Counted from the first letter of the stretch, positions 8,002-16,042 are shown. The stretch: DNA of 19,653 bases from Opitutaceae bacterium (GCA_020847775.1 JADLBI010000123.1:1-19653); one strand, 5' to 3'. The notes: generated by a model not told the origin, from the sequence alone. Numbers and translations are program-made.

Positions 8002-9339
8002 ATGTCCGGCCATTCGCTCGAGATCACCACGTTTTGCCTGTTGGCTTTATCCAATGGTCTGCTCGCCATGGCGGAAACCGCCGTGGTCTCAGCCCGCAAA
8101 TCCCAGTTGGAACGCGAATCGCTCGACGGTAGCGCGTCCGCCACCCGTGCCCTGCAGTTGATCGAGCACCCCGCGCGGTTTCTCGGTCTGGTGCAATTCT
8201 GGCTGACGCTCTCGGGCATCATCGCCGGCGTGATGGGCGGGCTGGAGTTTTACGCGCCAGTCGCAGCACACATCGCCGGGTGGACCGTTCTGTCCGCCTG
8301 GGCTGAACCGCTGGCCTTCATGGGAGTGGCTGGCGGGCTGACGTTGTTCCTGCTGCTGTTTGGCGAGCTCGTGCCCAAGCGCATCGCGGTCGCCCATCCC
8401 GAAGCCGTGCTCCGGCAGCTCGCCGGTGCCATGCACACACTCACTCGGCTGGCCACGCCCGTCTTGCTCGTCTTCGAAGCCGCGCAAAACGGCGTCGCCA
8501 AGCTGCTGCGGTTGAAGCCTCGTTCCACCGCCGACACCGTGGGCGACGACGAGGTGCGCAACCTCGTCGAGCAGGGCCTGCACGCCGGTGTGTTCAAGCG
8601 CGCGGAAAAGGAAATGGTCGAGGGCGTGCTCGAGCTCGACGACTACCCAGTCACCGAACTCATGACGCCGCGGCCGAAAATCGTCTTCCTCAACCTCGAC
8701 GACCCCGACGAAGCCAACTGGCGCAAGATCGTCACCAGTGGCCACTCCTACTTTCCGGTTTACCAGCGCACACGCGATCAGGTCGTCGGTCTTGTCTCGG
8801 TCAAATCACTCTGGGCGCACTCCGCCATCGGCCTGCCCACCCCGTTGAAAAACCTGCTCGTGCCGCCACTCACCGTCTCGGAAAAGATGACTGGCATCCA
8901 GCTGCTCGAGAAGTTCAAGAAGACCGGCAAGCACATCGCCATCGTTACCGACGAGTTTGGTATCATCCAGGGCCTCGTCACCTTGATCGACGTGCTCGAG
9001 GCGATCGTCGGCGCGCTGCCCGATCACGGCCCCACGCGGGAAACGCCGAGCGCGCGCCAACGCGAGGACGGCTCTTGGCTCATCGACGCCACCCTGCCCG
9101 TCGGCGAATTCAAGGCCCTGCTTAATCTCGATGCGGACCTGCCCCACGAAGGGGAAGCCGACTACCAGACACTCGGCGGTTTCGTGACCACGCACTTCGG
9201 CCGTATCCCCAAGGCCGGCGACTATTTCGAGTGGGGGCACCTGCGCTTCGAAGTGATGGACATGGACCGCCACCGGGTGGACAAGGTGCTCGTCACGGTG
9301 AAGCCGGTGTCTGACGCCGAGGCAGAAATCTCCGCCTGA
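8002..9339 (+). CDS. CorC/HlyC-type hemolysin family membrane protein (CNNM, CBS and CorC domains)
   Basis: A 445-residue integral membrane protein of the CNNM/CorC family (often annotated hemolysin-related). Known relatives act in Mg2+ or Co2+ efflux or resistance. Residues about 1-170 are the DUF21/CNNM membrane domain with several hydrophobic helices and the conserved GELVPKRIA (121-129). Residues about 205-340 are a CBS pair, with ELMTPRPKI (219-227) at the entry and DEFGIIQGLVTLIDVLEAIVG (317-337) at the end. Residues about 345-435 are the CorC_HlyC transporter-associated domain. I prefer the ATG at 8002, which leads directly into the first hydrophobic segment; the ATG at 7987 adds five residues and cannot be excluded. 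No clear Shine-Dalgarno sequence is present. It stands alone on the plus strand and converges with the peroxiredoxin gene 35 bp away. Transported ion is inferred only from the family. Confidence 0.92.
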   Translation: MSGHSLEITTFCLLALSNGLLAMAETAVVSARKSQLERESLDGSASATRALQLIEHPARFLGLVQFWLTLSGIIAGVMGGLEFYAPVAAHIAGWTVLSAWAEPLAFMGVAGGLTLFLLLFGELVPKRIAVAHPEAVLRQLAGAMHTLTRLATPVLLVFEAAQNGVAKLLRLKPRSTADTVGDDEVRNLVEQGLHAGVFKRAEKEMVEGVLELDDYPVTELMTPRPKIVFLNLDDPDEANWRKIVTSGHSYFPVYQRTRDQVVGLVSVKSLWAHSAIGLPTPLKNLLVPPLTVSEKMTGIQLLEKFKKTGKHIAIVTDEFGIIQGLVTLIDVLEAIVGALPDHGPTRETPSARQREDGSWLIDATLPVGEFKALLNLDADLPHEGEADYQTLGGFVTTHFGRIPKAGDYFEWGHLRFEVMDMDRHRVDKVLVTVKPVSDAEAEISA

Positions 9340-9374
9340 AAGTGGCGGGTATTATCGCCTCGGTAACCGCATAT

Positions 9375-9899
9375 TTACGGTGTGGCGATGAACTTCAGCA
9401 CATCCGCCGCCTGTTCGCCCGTGCTTGCGGAATAGTCCACCCACACGACTTTCCCGCCTTTGATCAAAAACGCCTGGCGCTTGGCCGCGCTAGTGCCCGG
9501 ATAAGTCGGCACACCGAAGGCTTGGAGCACTTTCTTGTCGGTATCGGCCAACAGCGTGAACGGGAAATTTTGCGCGGCCTTGAAAGCGCGTTGCTCCTCA
9601 ACTGTGTCCGTGCTCACGCCGACCACGGCCACACCTCGATCGGTCAATTCTTCATACGCGTCGCGCAAGGCGCAACCTTGCGCGGTGCAACCGGGCGTCC
9701 CCGCCTTCGGATAAAAATACACCAAGGTATAGCCGTTTTGCGCGTAAACCTCGGCCAGGTTCACCGTCTCGCCTCGGTCGTCCAGCGCGGTGACTGAGGG
9801 CGCCGGATCACCAACTTTCAGTGGATTCCCGCCTGCACCACAGGCCGCCAGCAGCGTGGAAAGAAAGAGGGAAAGCGAACCGAGAAAGCGCAGTTTCAT
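9375..9899 (-). CDS. Lipoprotein peroxiredoxin, PrxQ/BCP type
   Basis: A 174-residue thiol peroxidase of the AhpC/TSA superfamily that would reduce peroxides. The N-terminus is a lipoprotein signal: positive start, hydrophobic stretch, then the lipobox LAAC with lipidated C20. The protein should therefore be anchored outside the inner membrane. The active site is GTPGCTAQGCALRD, with peroxidatic C71 and a second Cys at C76. The five-residue spacing is the hallmark of PrxQ/BCP enzymes with an intramolecular disulfide. The start at 9899 gives a standard signal peptide; an in-frame ATG at 9920, preceded by AAAGG, would add seven residues and is a real alternative. It lies 47 bp downstream of a Gfo/Idh gene on the same strand, so co-transcription is possible, but the functions seem unrelated. 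Exported PrxQ lipoproteins are less common than cytoplasmic ones. Confidence 0.92.
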   Translation of the reverse strand: MKLRFLGSLSLFLSTLLAACGAGGNPLKVGDPAPSVTALDDRGETVNLAEVYAQNGYTLVYFYPKAGTPGCTAQGCALRDAYEELTDRGVAVVGVSTDTVEEQRAFKAAQNFPFTLLADTDKKVLQAFGVPTYPGTSAAKRQAFLIKGGKVVWVDYSASTGEQAADVLKFIATP

Positions 9900-9946
9900 G
9901 CCGCCACAGTTGGTCGCCATGATGCCTTTGGCAAGCGGCACCGCGC

Positions 9947-11032
9947 TTACGCCGACGGCGAAATCACCCGCGCGACCGCCTGCGCCTTGAGACAGAGTTC
10001 GGCGGCCTTGAACGCGTGCGCCTGCGTCATCGCCCCCTCCGTGCGATTGAGGCAATCGAGAATCAGCTCGCCGAAGAAACGGAAGCCCACCTTGCCGGCC
10101 ACGTTGATGAATTTCTCCCCCGTGCCATCCACCAGGATGACATTGTCGCCCGCCGCATCGCGACCGACATCGATGTATTTGCGCATCTCGATGTAGCCCT
10201 TCGTGCCAAGAATGATCGTGCGGCCATCGCCCCATGTGCGCAGGCCATCGGGCGTGAACCAGTCCACGCGGATGTAATTCGACGCGCCGTTATTGCCGAC
10301 GAGCGACGCTTCGCCGAAATCCTCGAGTTCCGGCGTGTCGGGATTGGCATAGTTGCCTACCGCGGCATTCGTCACGGTCGCGTCGCTCGCGCCGCTGTAG
10401 AACAGGAATTGCTCAAACTGGTGGCTGCCGATGTCGCAAAGAATGCCGCCGTATTTGGCCTTCTCGAAAAACCACGCCGGGCGCGAGGGTTTGCTCAAGC
10501 GATGCGGGCCGAGGCCGAGCACTTGGATCACTTGGCCAATCGCGCCGCCATGCACGAGATCGCCCGCATGCATCGCGCTCTCCACGTGCAAGCGTTCGCT
10601 GAAATACACCAGGTATTTGCGACCGGTCTCACGCACGACCGCGCGCGCCTCGTCCAACTGCGCCATCTGCGTGAACGGCGTCTTGTCGGTAAAGTAATCT
10701 TTGCCCGCGCGCATGACCTTGCAGCCAATCGGCCCGCGATCACAAGGCACGGCGGCGGCGGCGACCAGCTTCACTTCCGCGTCATCCAAAATTTCATCCA
10801 GACTACGCGCGACCTTCGCCTGCGGGTGCGCTTTGCGAAACGCCTCCACTTTCGCGGGATCAGGATCGTAAACCCATTTCAATGTCGCCCCCGCCTCGTT
10901 GAGCCCGTTGCACTGCCCGTAAATGTGGCCGTGATCGAGATGCGCCGCGGCATAGATGAATTCGCCCGGTTGCACCACGGGACTCGGTCTGCCCTGCGGG
11001 GCGTAGCTCATGCCGTCGGATTTTTGCGCCAT
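9947..11032 (-). CDS. Gfo/Idh/MocA family oxidoreductase, atypical nucleotide-binding motif
   Basis: A 361-residue protein of the Gfo/Idh/MocA NAD(P)-dependent sugar dehydrogenase superfamily. The N-terminal half is Rossmann-like but the usual GxGxxG is replaced by AAAHLDHGHIYGQ (28-40). The usual EKP motif is replaced by DKTP (116-119). I recall a subfamily with just this HGHIYG start, so these are probably lineage features and not damage. GGILCDIGSHQFEQFL (195-210) is the family's substrate-side helix with a conserved His. No Tat or Sec signal is seen, although many relatives carry one. ATG starts at 11032 and 11011 are both possible. The gene diverges from a second, canonical Gfo/Idh gene, and a 25-bp palindrome lies between them. 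The substrate is unknown, probably a sugar, inositol or sugar acid. Confidence 0.88.
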   Translation of the reverse strand: MAQKSDGMSYAPQGRPSPVVQPGEFIYAAAHLDHGHIYGQCNGLNEAGATLKWVYDPDPAKVEAFRKAHPQAKVARSLDEILDDAEVKLVAAAAVPCDRGPIGCKVMRAGKDYFTDKTPFTQMAQLDEARAVVRETGRKYLVYFSERLHVESAMHAGDLVHGGAIGQVIQVLGLGPHRLSKPSRPAWFFEKAKYGGILCDIGSHQFEQFLFYSGASDATVTNAAVGNYANPDTPELEDFGEASLVGNNGASNYIRVDWFTPDGLRTWGDGRTIILGTKGYIEMRKYIDVGRDAAGDNVILVDGTGEKFINVAGKVGFRFFGELILDCLNRTEGAMTQAHAFKAAELCLKAQAVARVISPSA

Positions 11033-11083
11033 GCCCGAGCAGGCTCCCGCCGACCGCCTGAGTCAAATTTTTTGCCCCTGCGC

Positions 11084-11108
11084 AAGTGTCACGTAATACG
11101 TGACACTT
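11084..11108. promoter_or_regulatory. Perfect 25-bp palindrome (candidate operator) between divergent Gfo/Idh genes
   Basis: Arms AAGTGTCACGTA (11084-11095) and TACGTGACACTT (11097-11108) are exact reverse complements around a single A. The site lies 51 bp upstream of the left gene start and 88 bp upstream of the right one, a natural place for a shared operator. On the plus strand it overlaps a weak possible -10 (TAATAC, 11094-11099) set 16 bp after TTGCCC (11072-11077). A run of five Ts overlaps its right end, so it resembles a terminator. However, no gene ends here, which makes an operator more likely. Confidence 0.6.
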
Positions 11109-11196
11109 TTTGGGTGCGGGTGGACGACTTTGGACCGCACGATGGGATCGCTATCGCATCGACGCGCCGCGCTTGTTGGCTCCATCCTTCCTCCGC

Positions 11197-12246
11197 ATGA
11201 CGAACTCCCCACCGCTCGGCTTCGGCATCATCGGCAGCGGCATGATCGCGGATTATCACGCGCGCGCCATTAACGACACCCAAGGCGCTCGACTCGTCGG
11301 CGTGGCCGGACGCAACGCCGCCACGGTGCGAGCTCTGGCGGAGAAACACGGCGCCATGTTTCACACTACGGACCTGCACGCCCTGATCGCGCGCGATGAT
11401 GTGCACGTGCTCTGCATCACCACACCGAGCGGCGCGCACCTCGAACCCGCGCTCGCCGCGATTGCGGTGGGCAAGCACGTCGTCATCGAAAAGCCACTCG
11501 AAATCACCGTTGAACGCGTGGACACCATTCTCGTCGCCGCGCAGAAGGCCGGCGTGGTCGTGGCCCCCATTTTCCAAGCGCGCTTCGGCACCAGCGCCCA
11601 GCGCATCAAGACCGCACTCGACGCGGAGCGCTTCGGTCGGCTCGTGCTCGCCAGCGCTTACGTGAAATGGTTTCGCCAACCCGAGTATTACCAAGGCTGG
11701 AAGGGCACGCTCGCGCTCGATGGCGGTGGCGCGACGATGAATCAGGCGATCCACGGGATCGATTTATTGCTATGGTTCGCCGGGATGCCGGTCGAAGTTT
11801 TCGGCCGCACCACTCGTCGCTTGCACACTGGCATCGAGGCCGAAGACACCGCTGTCGCCGCCCTACGATTTGCCAACGGGGCGCTCGGCACAATCGAAGC
11901 CACCACCGCCGCTTTCCCTGGCTGGTCGCGACGGATCGAGCTTTGCGGCGAACACGGTTCCGTCTGTCTCGAAGACGACACGATCACGCGCTGGGATTTT
12001 CGCACCGCGCAACCCGAGGACGAAGCGATTCGCCGCGCCGCCGCCGACACCGCGATGGGCTCCGGTTCGAGCGATCCCAAAGCCATCAGCCATCAAGGTC
12101 ACCTGCGCCAGATCCAGAACCTCGTGCACCACCTGCGCGACGGCACCCCCCTGAGCATCAATGGCCCCGAAGCCCGCCACGCCGTCTCCCTCATCCGCGC
12201 GCTTTACACATCAGCCGCAACCGGACAACTCGCCGCGCCGGCGTAA
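11197..12246 (+). CDS. Gfo/Idh/MocA family oxidoreductase (canonical)
   Basis: A 349-residue NAD(P)-dependent dehydrogenase of the Gfo/Idh/MocA superfamily. The Rossmann motif GFGIIGSGMIA is at 8-18 and the characteristic EKP at 98-100 (VVIEKPLEI). A GGGATMNQAIHGIDLL segment (176-191) carries the conserved His of the substrate pocket. The ATG at 11197 puts the nucleotide-binding motif at the usual distance from the N-terminus; the frame is open upstream with only non-ATG starts. It diverges from the atypical Gfo/Idh gene and ends 5 bp from the convergent end of the glycosidase-like gene, leaving no room for a separate terminator. The pairing of two divergent paralogues suggests consecutive or opposed redox steps on one substrate, for example oxidation and re-reduction at different carbons. 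The substrate is unknown. Confidence 0.92.
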   Translation: MTNSPPLGFGIIGSGMIADYHARAINDTQGARLVGVAGRNAATVRALAEKHGAMFHTTDLHALIARDDVHVLCITTPSGAHLEPALAAIAVGKHVVIEKPLEITVERVDTILVAAQKAGVVVAPIFQARFGTSAQRIKTALDAERFGRLVLASAYVKWFRQPEYYQGWKGTLALDGGGATMNQAIHGIDLLLWFAGMPVEVFGRTTRRLHTGIEAEDTAVAALRFANGALGTIEATTAAFPGWSRRIELCGEHGSVCLEDDTITRWDFRTAQPEDEAIRRAAADTAMGSGSSDPKAISHQGHLRQIQNLVHHLRDGTPLSINGPEARHAVSLIRALYTSAATGQLAAPA

Positions 12247-12251
12247 ATGTT

Positions 12252-14000
12252 TCATTCCGCCGAGCCCCCGCGCTTCCGCACCGCGAGTTCGATCGCGGCG
12301 ATGGTGATCGGCTGCTCGCCGCCGTTTTCGACCGTGACTTCGTTCCAGCCATCGCGGATCAGGCTCGCAGGGAAATGATAGTTGCAGCCGCGGTGCGCGG
12401 CGGTGAGGTGCGTGAGCGGTCCGCAGGGAAAGAGCAGTTCGTCGGTCGTCACATGCGCGGTCTTTGGCCAGCAGCCATTGAAGGCCACGGGCAGCGCCTC
12501 TGGCCGATCGCCCGCGCGCAGCACGATTTGAATCACGAGTTCGAGGTCGGCGTCAGTCGGCTCCGCGCACATCGGCAGACGGAAAACGCGGTTCCACCAT
12601 TTCTCCAATGTCACCGGAAGTTGCGGGGTGATTTCAAACGGCGGATGCACCAGCCCGTGGCCGCTGAGTGAAAACGTGTAGTGCTTCGGCTGGCCGCGCA
12701 GCCGCGTCAGATCGTGGATGTCGCGCAGCGCGGTGTACTCGGAAATCAACCCCGGCACGCGGCCTTGGTCTGTGCAGTAGAAATTGAACCACTCGATGGC
12801 ATCGGCCCCGAGCACGAGCTTGCCGGCCGCGTTGGCGCGCAGCATTTCATGGCTCGAAGAAATGTAGCGGACGCCTTGTTCGTGATTCAGAGTCGGCGAG
12901 CGCGTCGGGAGCGGATTGGCCCCGTCTTCGATCACGCCGTAAATCGTAACTCGCTCACCCAAGCGCCGGCGCAGTTCGTCGTGCGGCATTTCCCACGTCG
13001 TGCACCAAAACCCCGACGGGCCCACAAAATCGATCACGCCTTCGCGGCAAAGCGTTTCGATGTCGATGCCGATGCTCTTGAGCGTGTCGATCTGACTGGG
13101 GATGCGCATGCCGAAGGGATACGGTCGGCCGGTCTCGACCGCGCGCCGCTGGGTCAACGCCCGCACTTCGCGAAACCAATCGGTCATCATCGCCACGGTC
13201 TCGGGCGTGGCGTTGGGCTCGCAGCAGAGCGGCTGCCGCCACCAATCGAGTTCGAGGCCTTCAAAATCGTAGTCCTCAACGATCTCCTTGATCTGCGCCA
13301 ACATCTGCGCGCGCACCTCGGCCTTTTCGTAATTCAGCGCGGTGCGATAGCCCGGCTCATACATCGTCGGCGAATACGCGCTGTGCTTCAACCGCATCGC
13401 CGGATCCTTCAACTGGTCGGTGTTGAAGAAACTGCCCTCAATGTTCTTGTGCCCGTGAAAATCGTTCATGCGGATGCTGACCCACGGCGCGATGCCGCGG
13501 CGGCGGCACGCCTTGGTTGTTTCCGCCAGCCAGTCCACGCCGGCGTCGAGCAGATCCTGGTAAAGATTCATGAACGTCATGAGCCGGTCGATGAATCGCT
13601 CGACCGCCGCGGGCTCGGTCACGCCCTGGCAAATCGCATGTCCACGAAAATATTCGCGGTCGCCGCGCGCATAACCGTCGAGAATCGTGGGGATGACCTT
13701 GCTCGGATACCACGCGCGACAGGCGTTGGCGTTGATCAGAAATGTGTCGATGCCGCTATCCGCGAGCAGATCGACGTAGCGGTGAATCGCGATGGGTTTG
13801 AACGGCCCGCCCACCGGCACAGCGGCGGGATCGAGGATGCCGCTTTGCGCGTCGACGATGCGTTGCAACTTGAAATCCTCCGGCTGCCACTTCTCCGGAT
13901 TGTAGAAGAAAACGCAGGTATCCGCGTTGAACACATTGCGATGGCAGGCAGACAATCTGCGCGGGTTGTCAGCGTTATGCATGGTGATGACCGTCGCCAC
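12252..14000 (-). CDS. Putative TIM-barrel glycosidase-like protein, family not recognised
   Basis: A 582-residue protein that I cannot assign to a named family. The layout resembles a glycoside-hydrolase-like (alpha/beta)8 barrel in residues about 60-430 and a C-terminal beta-rich domain at about 440-575. Barrel-like strands ending in acidic residues include PWVSIRMNDFHGH (172-184), GLELDWWRQP (248-257) and DFVGPSGFW. The central motif ELDWWR resembles catalytic or substrate-binding strand ends of family-10-like and GHL proteins. Many Trp, Tyr and His residues occur near these ends. There is no signal peptide, so cytoplasmic action on a small glycoside is likely if it is an enzyme. The start at 14000 lies 3 bp after the aldolase stop, which indicates an operon; a second ATG at 13982 is possible. 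It is the last gene of the minus-strand run. Confidence 0.6.
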   Translation of the reverse strand: MATVITMHNADNPRRLSACHRNVFNADTCVFFYNPEKWQPEDFKLQRIVDAQSGILDPAAVPVGGPFKPIAIHRYVDLLADSGIDTFLINANACRAWYPSKVIPTILDGYARGDREYFRGHAICQGVTEPAAVERFIDRLMTFMNLYQDLLDAGVDWLAETTKACRRRGIAPWVSIRMNDFHGHKNIEGSFFNTDQLKDPAMRLKHSAYSPTMYEPGYRTALNYEKAEVRAQMLAQIKEIVEDYDFEGLELDWWRQPLCCEPNATPETVAMMTDWFREVRALTQRRAVETGRPYPFGMRIPSQIDTLKSIGIDIETLCREGVIDFVGPSGFWCTTWEMPHDELRRRLGERVTIYGVIEDGANPLPTRSPTLNHEQGVRYISSSHEMLRANAAGKLVLGADAIEWFNFYCTDQGRVPGLISEYTALRDIHDLTRLRGQPKHYTFSLSGHGLVHPPFEITPQLPVTLEKWWNRVFRLPMCAEPTDADLELVIQIVLRAGDRPEALPVAFNGCWPKTAHVTTDELLFPCGPLTHLTAAHRGCNYHFPASLIRDGWNEVTVENGGEQPITIAAIELAVRKRGGSAE

Positions 14001-14003
14001 AAT

Positions 14004-14921
14004 TCAGCGACGCCAGCCCGAGGGTAGTGCCGCGCGGAAACGTTCAAACTCCTCCAGTGTCGCCGACTCATAGGGCGGGAGTAGACGCAGCGGGAAGTCC
14101 GGATCGATCAGTCGGAAAAGCATCTTGTCATAGCCGCCGTCCATGTGGAACCGCTCTGCTGCCGCCGCGAGCAGCGCTTTGACGATGGCCTGCAACTCCA
14201 CCACGTCGGCCTCGCGCCGCGTGTCGTCGCTCGAGACAAACGCCCTCGCTCGCGCGTAATTCGCCGAGGCCACGGAAATCAGCAGCCCGGCATCATGGGT
14301 GCGCCGGGCGATGGCGTAGCCAAACTCCGTGAAGAAAAACCGCAAGCGCGGCGAAACGGTCAGCCAGTCGGCGAGCAGCGCGGCATCGTCACTGCTTGCC
14401 TTCACGGCCACGAAATTGGGATGGTCCGCCGCCAGCCGGGCATAATCCGCCCCGGTGAGCCGTCGTTTGACCCGCAGAAGGTTGTAGTGGTGAAACGCGC
14501 AATCCGGGAACCGTCCGCAGGTCTCGGCAAAAAACCTCGCCAGCTCCGCGTCGTTCAACGCGCCCCACGACGGCAGCGAGATTTGAAAGTTGGTGAAACC
14601 GAGCGCCCGTGCACGCTCGATACGCTCCACCATCGTGCCGAGCGAGAGGCTGATGAGGCCCACCATCGGCGCGACCCCGGCTTCACGCGACACCCGCGAA
14701 AACGCGCGGCAGATCACGTCATACTGCCGGTCCGTCACCGCGTAGCCCTCGCCCGCCGTGCCGAAGACATAAATCGCCTTGGTCAGCCCGGTGGCAATGA
14801 TGCGCACTTGTTGGCAGAAGCGACCCTCGTCGAATTCATAACGCTCGGTCCACGGCACGACCGCAGTGGCGAGAATCGGCGAGGCAAGGATGGCTTGGGC
14901 GTCGGGCGACATGGTGGGCAT
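14004..14921 (-). CDS. DapA/NanA-type class I aldolase
   Basis: A 305-residue protein of the dihydrodipicolinate synthase/N-acetylneuraminate lyase family. These are (alpha/beta)8 enzymes that form a Schiff base with pyruvate or a related oxo acid. Visible are GTAGEG (54-59), the catalytic Tyr in HHYN (Y146) and the Schiff-base Lys in VAVKASSDD (K174). The usual YNxPxRTG substrate loop is changed to YNLLRVKRRLTG, so a substrate other than aspartate semialdehyde is likely. A housekeeping DapA would also not be expected inside this catabolic run. It is translated 3 bp before the glycosidase-like gene and 27 bp after the PLP-enzyme gene. Possible roles are retro-aldol cleavage or dehydration of a 2-keto-3-deoxy sugar acid. 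The reaction is inferred from family only. Confidence 0.88.
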   Translation of the reverse strand: MPTMSPDAQAILASPILATAVVPWTERYEFDEGRFCQQVRIIATGLTKAIYVFGTAGEGYAVTDRQYDVICRAFSRVSREAGVAPMVGLISLSLGTMVERIERARALGFTNFQISLPSWGALNDAELARFFAETCGRFPDCAFHHYNLLRVKRRLTGADYARLAADHPNFVAVKASSDDAALLADWLTVSPRLRFFFTEFGYAIARRTHDAGLLISVASANYARARAFVSSDDTRREADVVELQAIVKALLAAAAERFHMDGGYDKMLFRLIDPDFPLRLLPPYESATLEEFERFRAALPSGWRR

Positions 14922-14948
14922 TGTGATGCGCGTGGAGGGAGAAATACT

Positions 14949-16031
14949 CTATTGCACCCGGCCGCGCGCGTCCACCGTCCAGCGGTCAACCACTTGGTCG
15001 CCTTCAGTCACCACCACACGGTCGGTCAGGTTGATCACCGGGCAAACATGCGCAACCATCAGCTTGAGCCGGTCGCCAATGCGCAGCGCGTCCACCTCCT
15101 TGCCGCGCACGTAGCCATGTTCCTCATTCACGCGCACCACCTGGATATCGCGACCGTCCACCGCCATCGCGTGCACGCCTTGCGGCGACTTGTCGGACGA
15201 AAAAACCTTTGAGCCCGCGTCAATCAACGCCAGCCCCGGCTCGGGCCGGTCCACCACGGTGGCGAGCACATGGATCGCCACGTCGCTGATCGGCATCACG
15301 CGCGAGGTCACCGCCAGCGCGATATCGCCAAACATATAAGCGCCGGGCCGCACCACTTGCACGCGACCGGTCGCCGCCATGAGCTTGGCCGTCACGCTGC
15401 AACCGGGCCAGAGCGGCAGCTTGGGATTCACCGCGTCACGCACGGCCGCCACACGATCAATCACTTCATCCACCTTCGCCTGCTGCTCCGCGGGATCGGC
15501 GGCATAGAGCTGGCCTTCGTGCGTATAAAATCCCGCCAATTCCAAATACGGCGACGCCTCGATCACGGCCGCGATCTTCTGCGCATCCGCCGCACAACGC
15601 ACGCCTTCGCGCCCCAGTCCGGAATCGACCGCCAGCATGACTTTGAGTGGACGTTTCGCCGCCGCCGCGACTTTGGCCAAGGCCTCGGCCTGCGCCGGGC
15701 TCGTCGCCGCGACACGCAATTCTTCCAATTGATCCGCGAGCGCCGCAATACGCGACGCCTCGCGCGCATCGACGAGCGAGTGCGCGATAAAAATGCGTTT
15801 CACGCCCGAAGGCAGCATCGCTTCGGCCTCGCCGAGCTTCGCGCAGGTCAACCCTTCGGCCCCGGCGGCGAGCTGGCGGCGCGCGACCTCGACCATCTTG
15901 TGGGTCTTGATGTGCGGCCAGAGTTTTACTCCCTCGGCGTCGCACGCCGCCTGCATGGCGCGGATGTTGTTCTCCGTTTTACCGCGGTCGAGCAAGACGA
16001 CCGGGGTGGTGAGTTCGGCAACAGATTCCAT
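14949..16031 (-). CDS. D-threonine aldolase / D-serine dehydratase-like PLP enzyme
   Basis: A 360-residue fold-type III PLP enzyme with an alanine-racemase-like N-terminal barrel. The PLP lysine is K42 in PHIKTHK, the family signature. Near the C-terminus AHVCP gives H328 and C330, which match the metal-binding His-Cys pair of D-serine dehydratase (DSD1) and D-threonine aldolase. Known activities are metal-dependent retro-aldol cleavage of 3-hydroxy-D-amino acids to glycine plus an aldehyde, or dehydration of D-serine to pyruvate. Both metal residues and the PLP lysine are present, so the enzyme should be active. It sits between the SDR gene and the aldolase gene. A 119-bp gap upstream contains a long inverted repeat that ends 12 bp before the start codon. 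Sequence alone does not distinguish aldolase from dehydratase. Confidence 0.9.
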   Translation of the reverse strand: MESVAELTTPVVLLDRGKTENNIRAMQAACDAEGVKLWPHIKTHKMVEVARRQLAAGAEGLTCAKLGEAEAMLPSGVKRIFIAHSLVDAREASRIAALADQLEELRVAATSPAQAEALAKVAAAAKRPLKVMLAVDSGLGREGVRCAADAQKIAAVIEASPYLELAGFYTHEGQLYAADPAEQQAKVDEVIDRVAAVRDAVNPKLPLWPGCSVTAKLMAATGRVQVVRPGAYMFGDIALAVTSRVMPISDVAIHVLATVVDRPEPGLALIDAGSKVFSSDKSPQGVHAMAVDGRDIQVVRVNEEHGYVRGKEVDALRIGDRLKLMVAHVCPVINLTDRVVVTEGDQVVDRWTVDARGRVQ

Positions 16032-16042
16032 TTTGTTAGTAT

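Noticed and set aside
9332..9348. Possible terminator hairpin CCGCC/GGCGG at the end of the CorC-like gene
   Set aside because: It has only five base pairs, overlaps the stop codon and is not followed by a T-run.
9900..10235. Upstream extension of the peroxiredoxin frame
   Set aside because: It overlaps the end of the Gfo/Idh gene in another frame, and the lipoprotein signal peptide clearly marks the true N-terminus near 9899-9920.
10016..11200. Plus-strand open frame (394 codons) opposite the first Gfo/Idh gene
   Set aside because: It lies antisense to a protein with clear motifs, and it runs through the palindromic promoter gap.
14004..14921. Housekeeping dapA (lysine synthesis)
   Set aside because: The substrate loop differs from true DapA, and the gene sits in a catabolic run; a specialised aldolase is more likely.
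12681..15212. Two plus-strand open frames (448 and 355 codons) opposite the glycosidase-like, aldolase and PLP-enzyme genes
   Set aside because: Both are antisense to well-supported genes; their translations are Arg/His-rich with no known domain.
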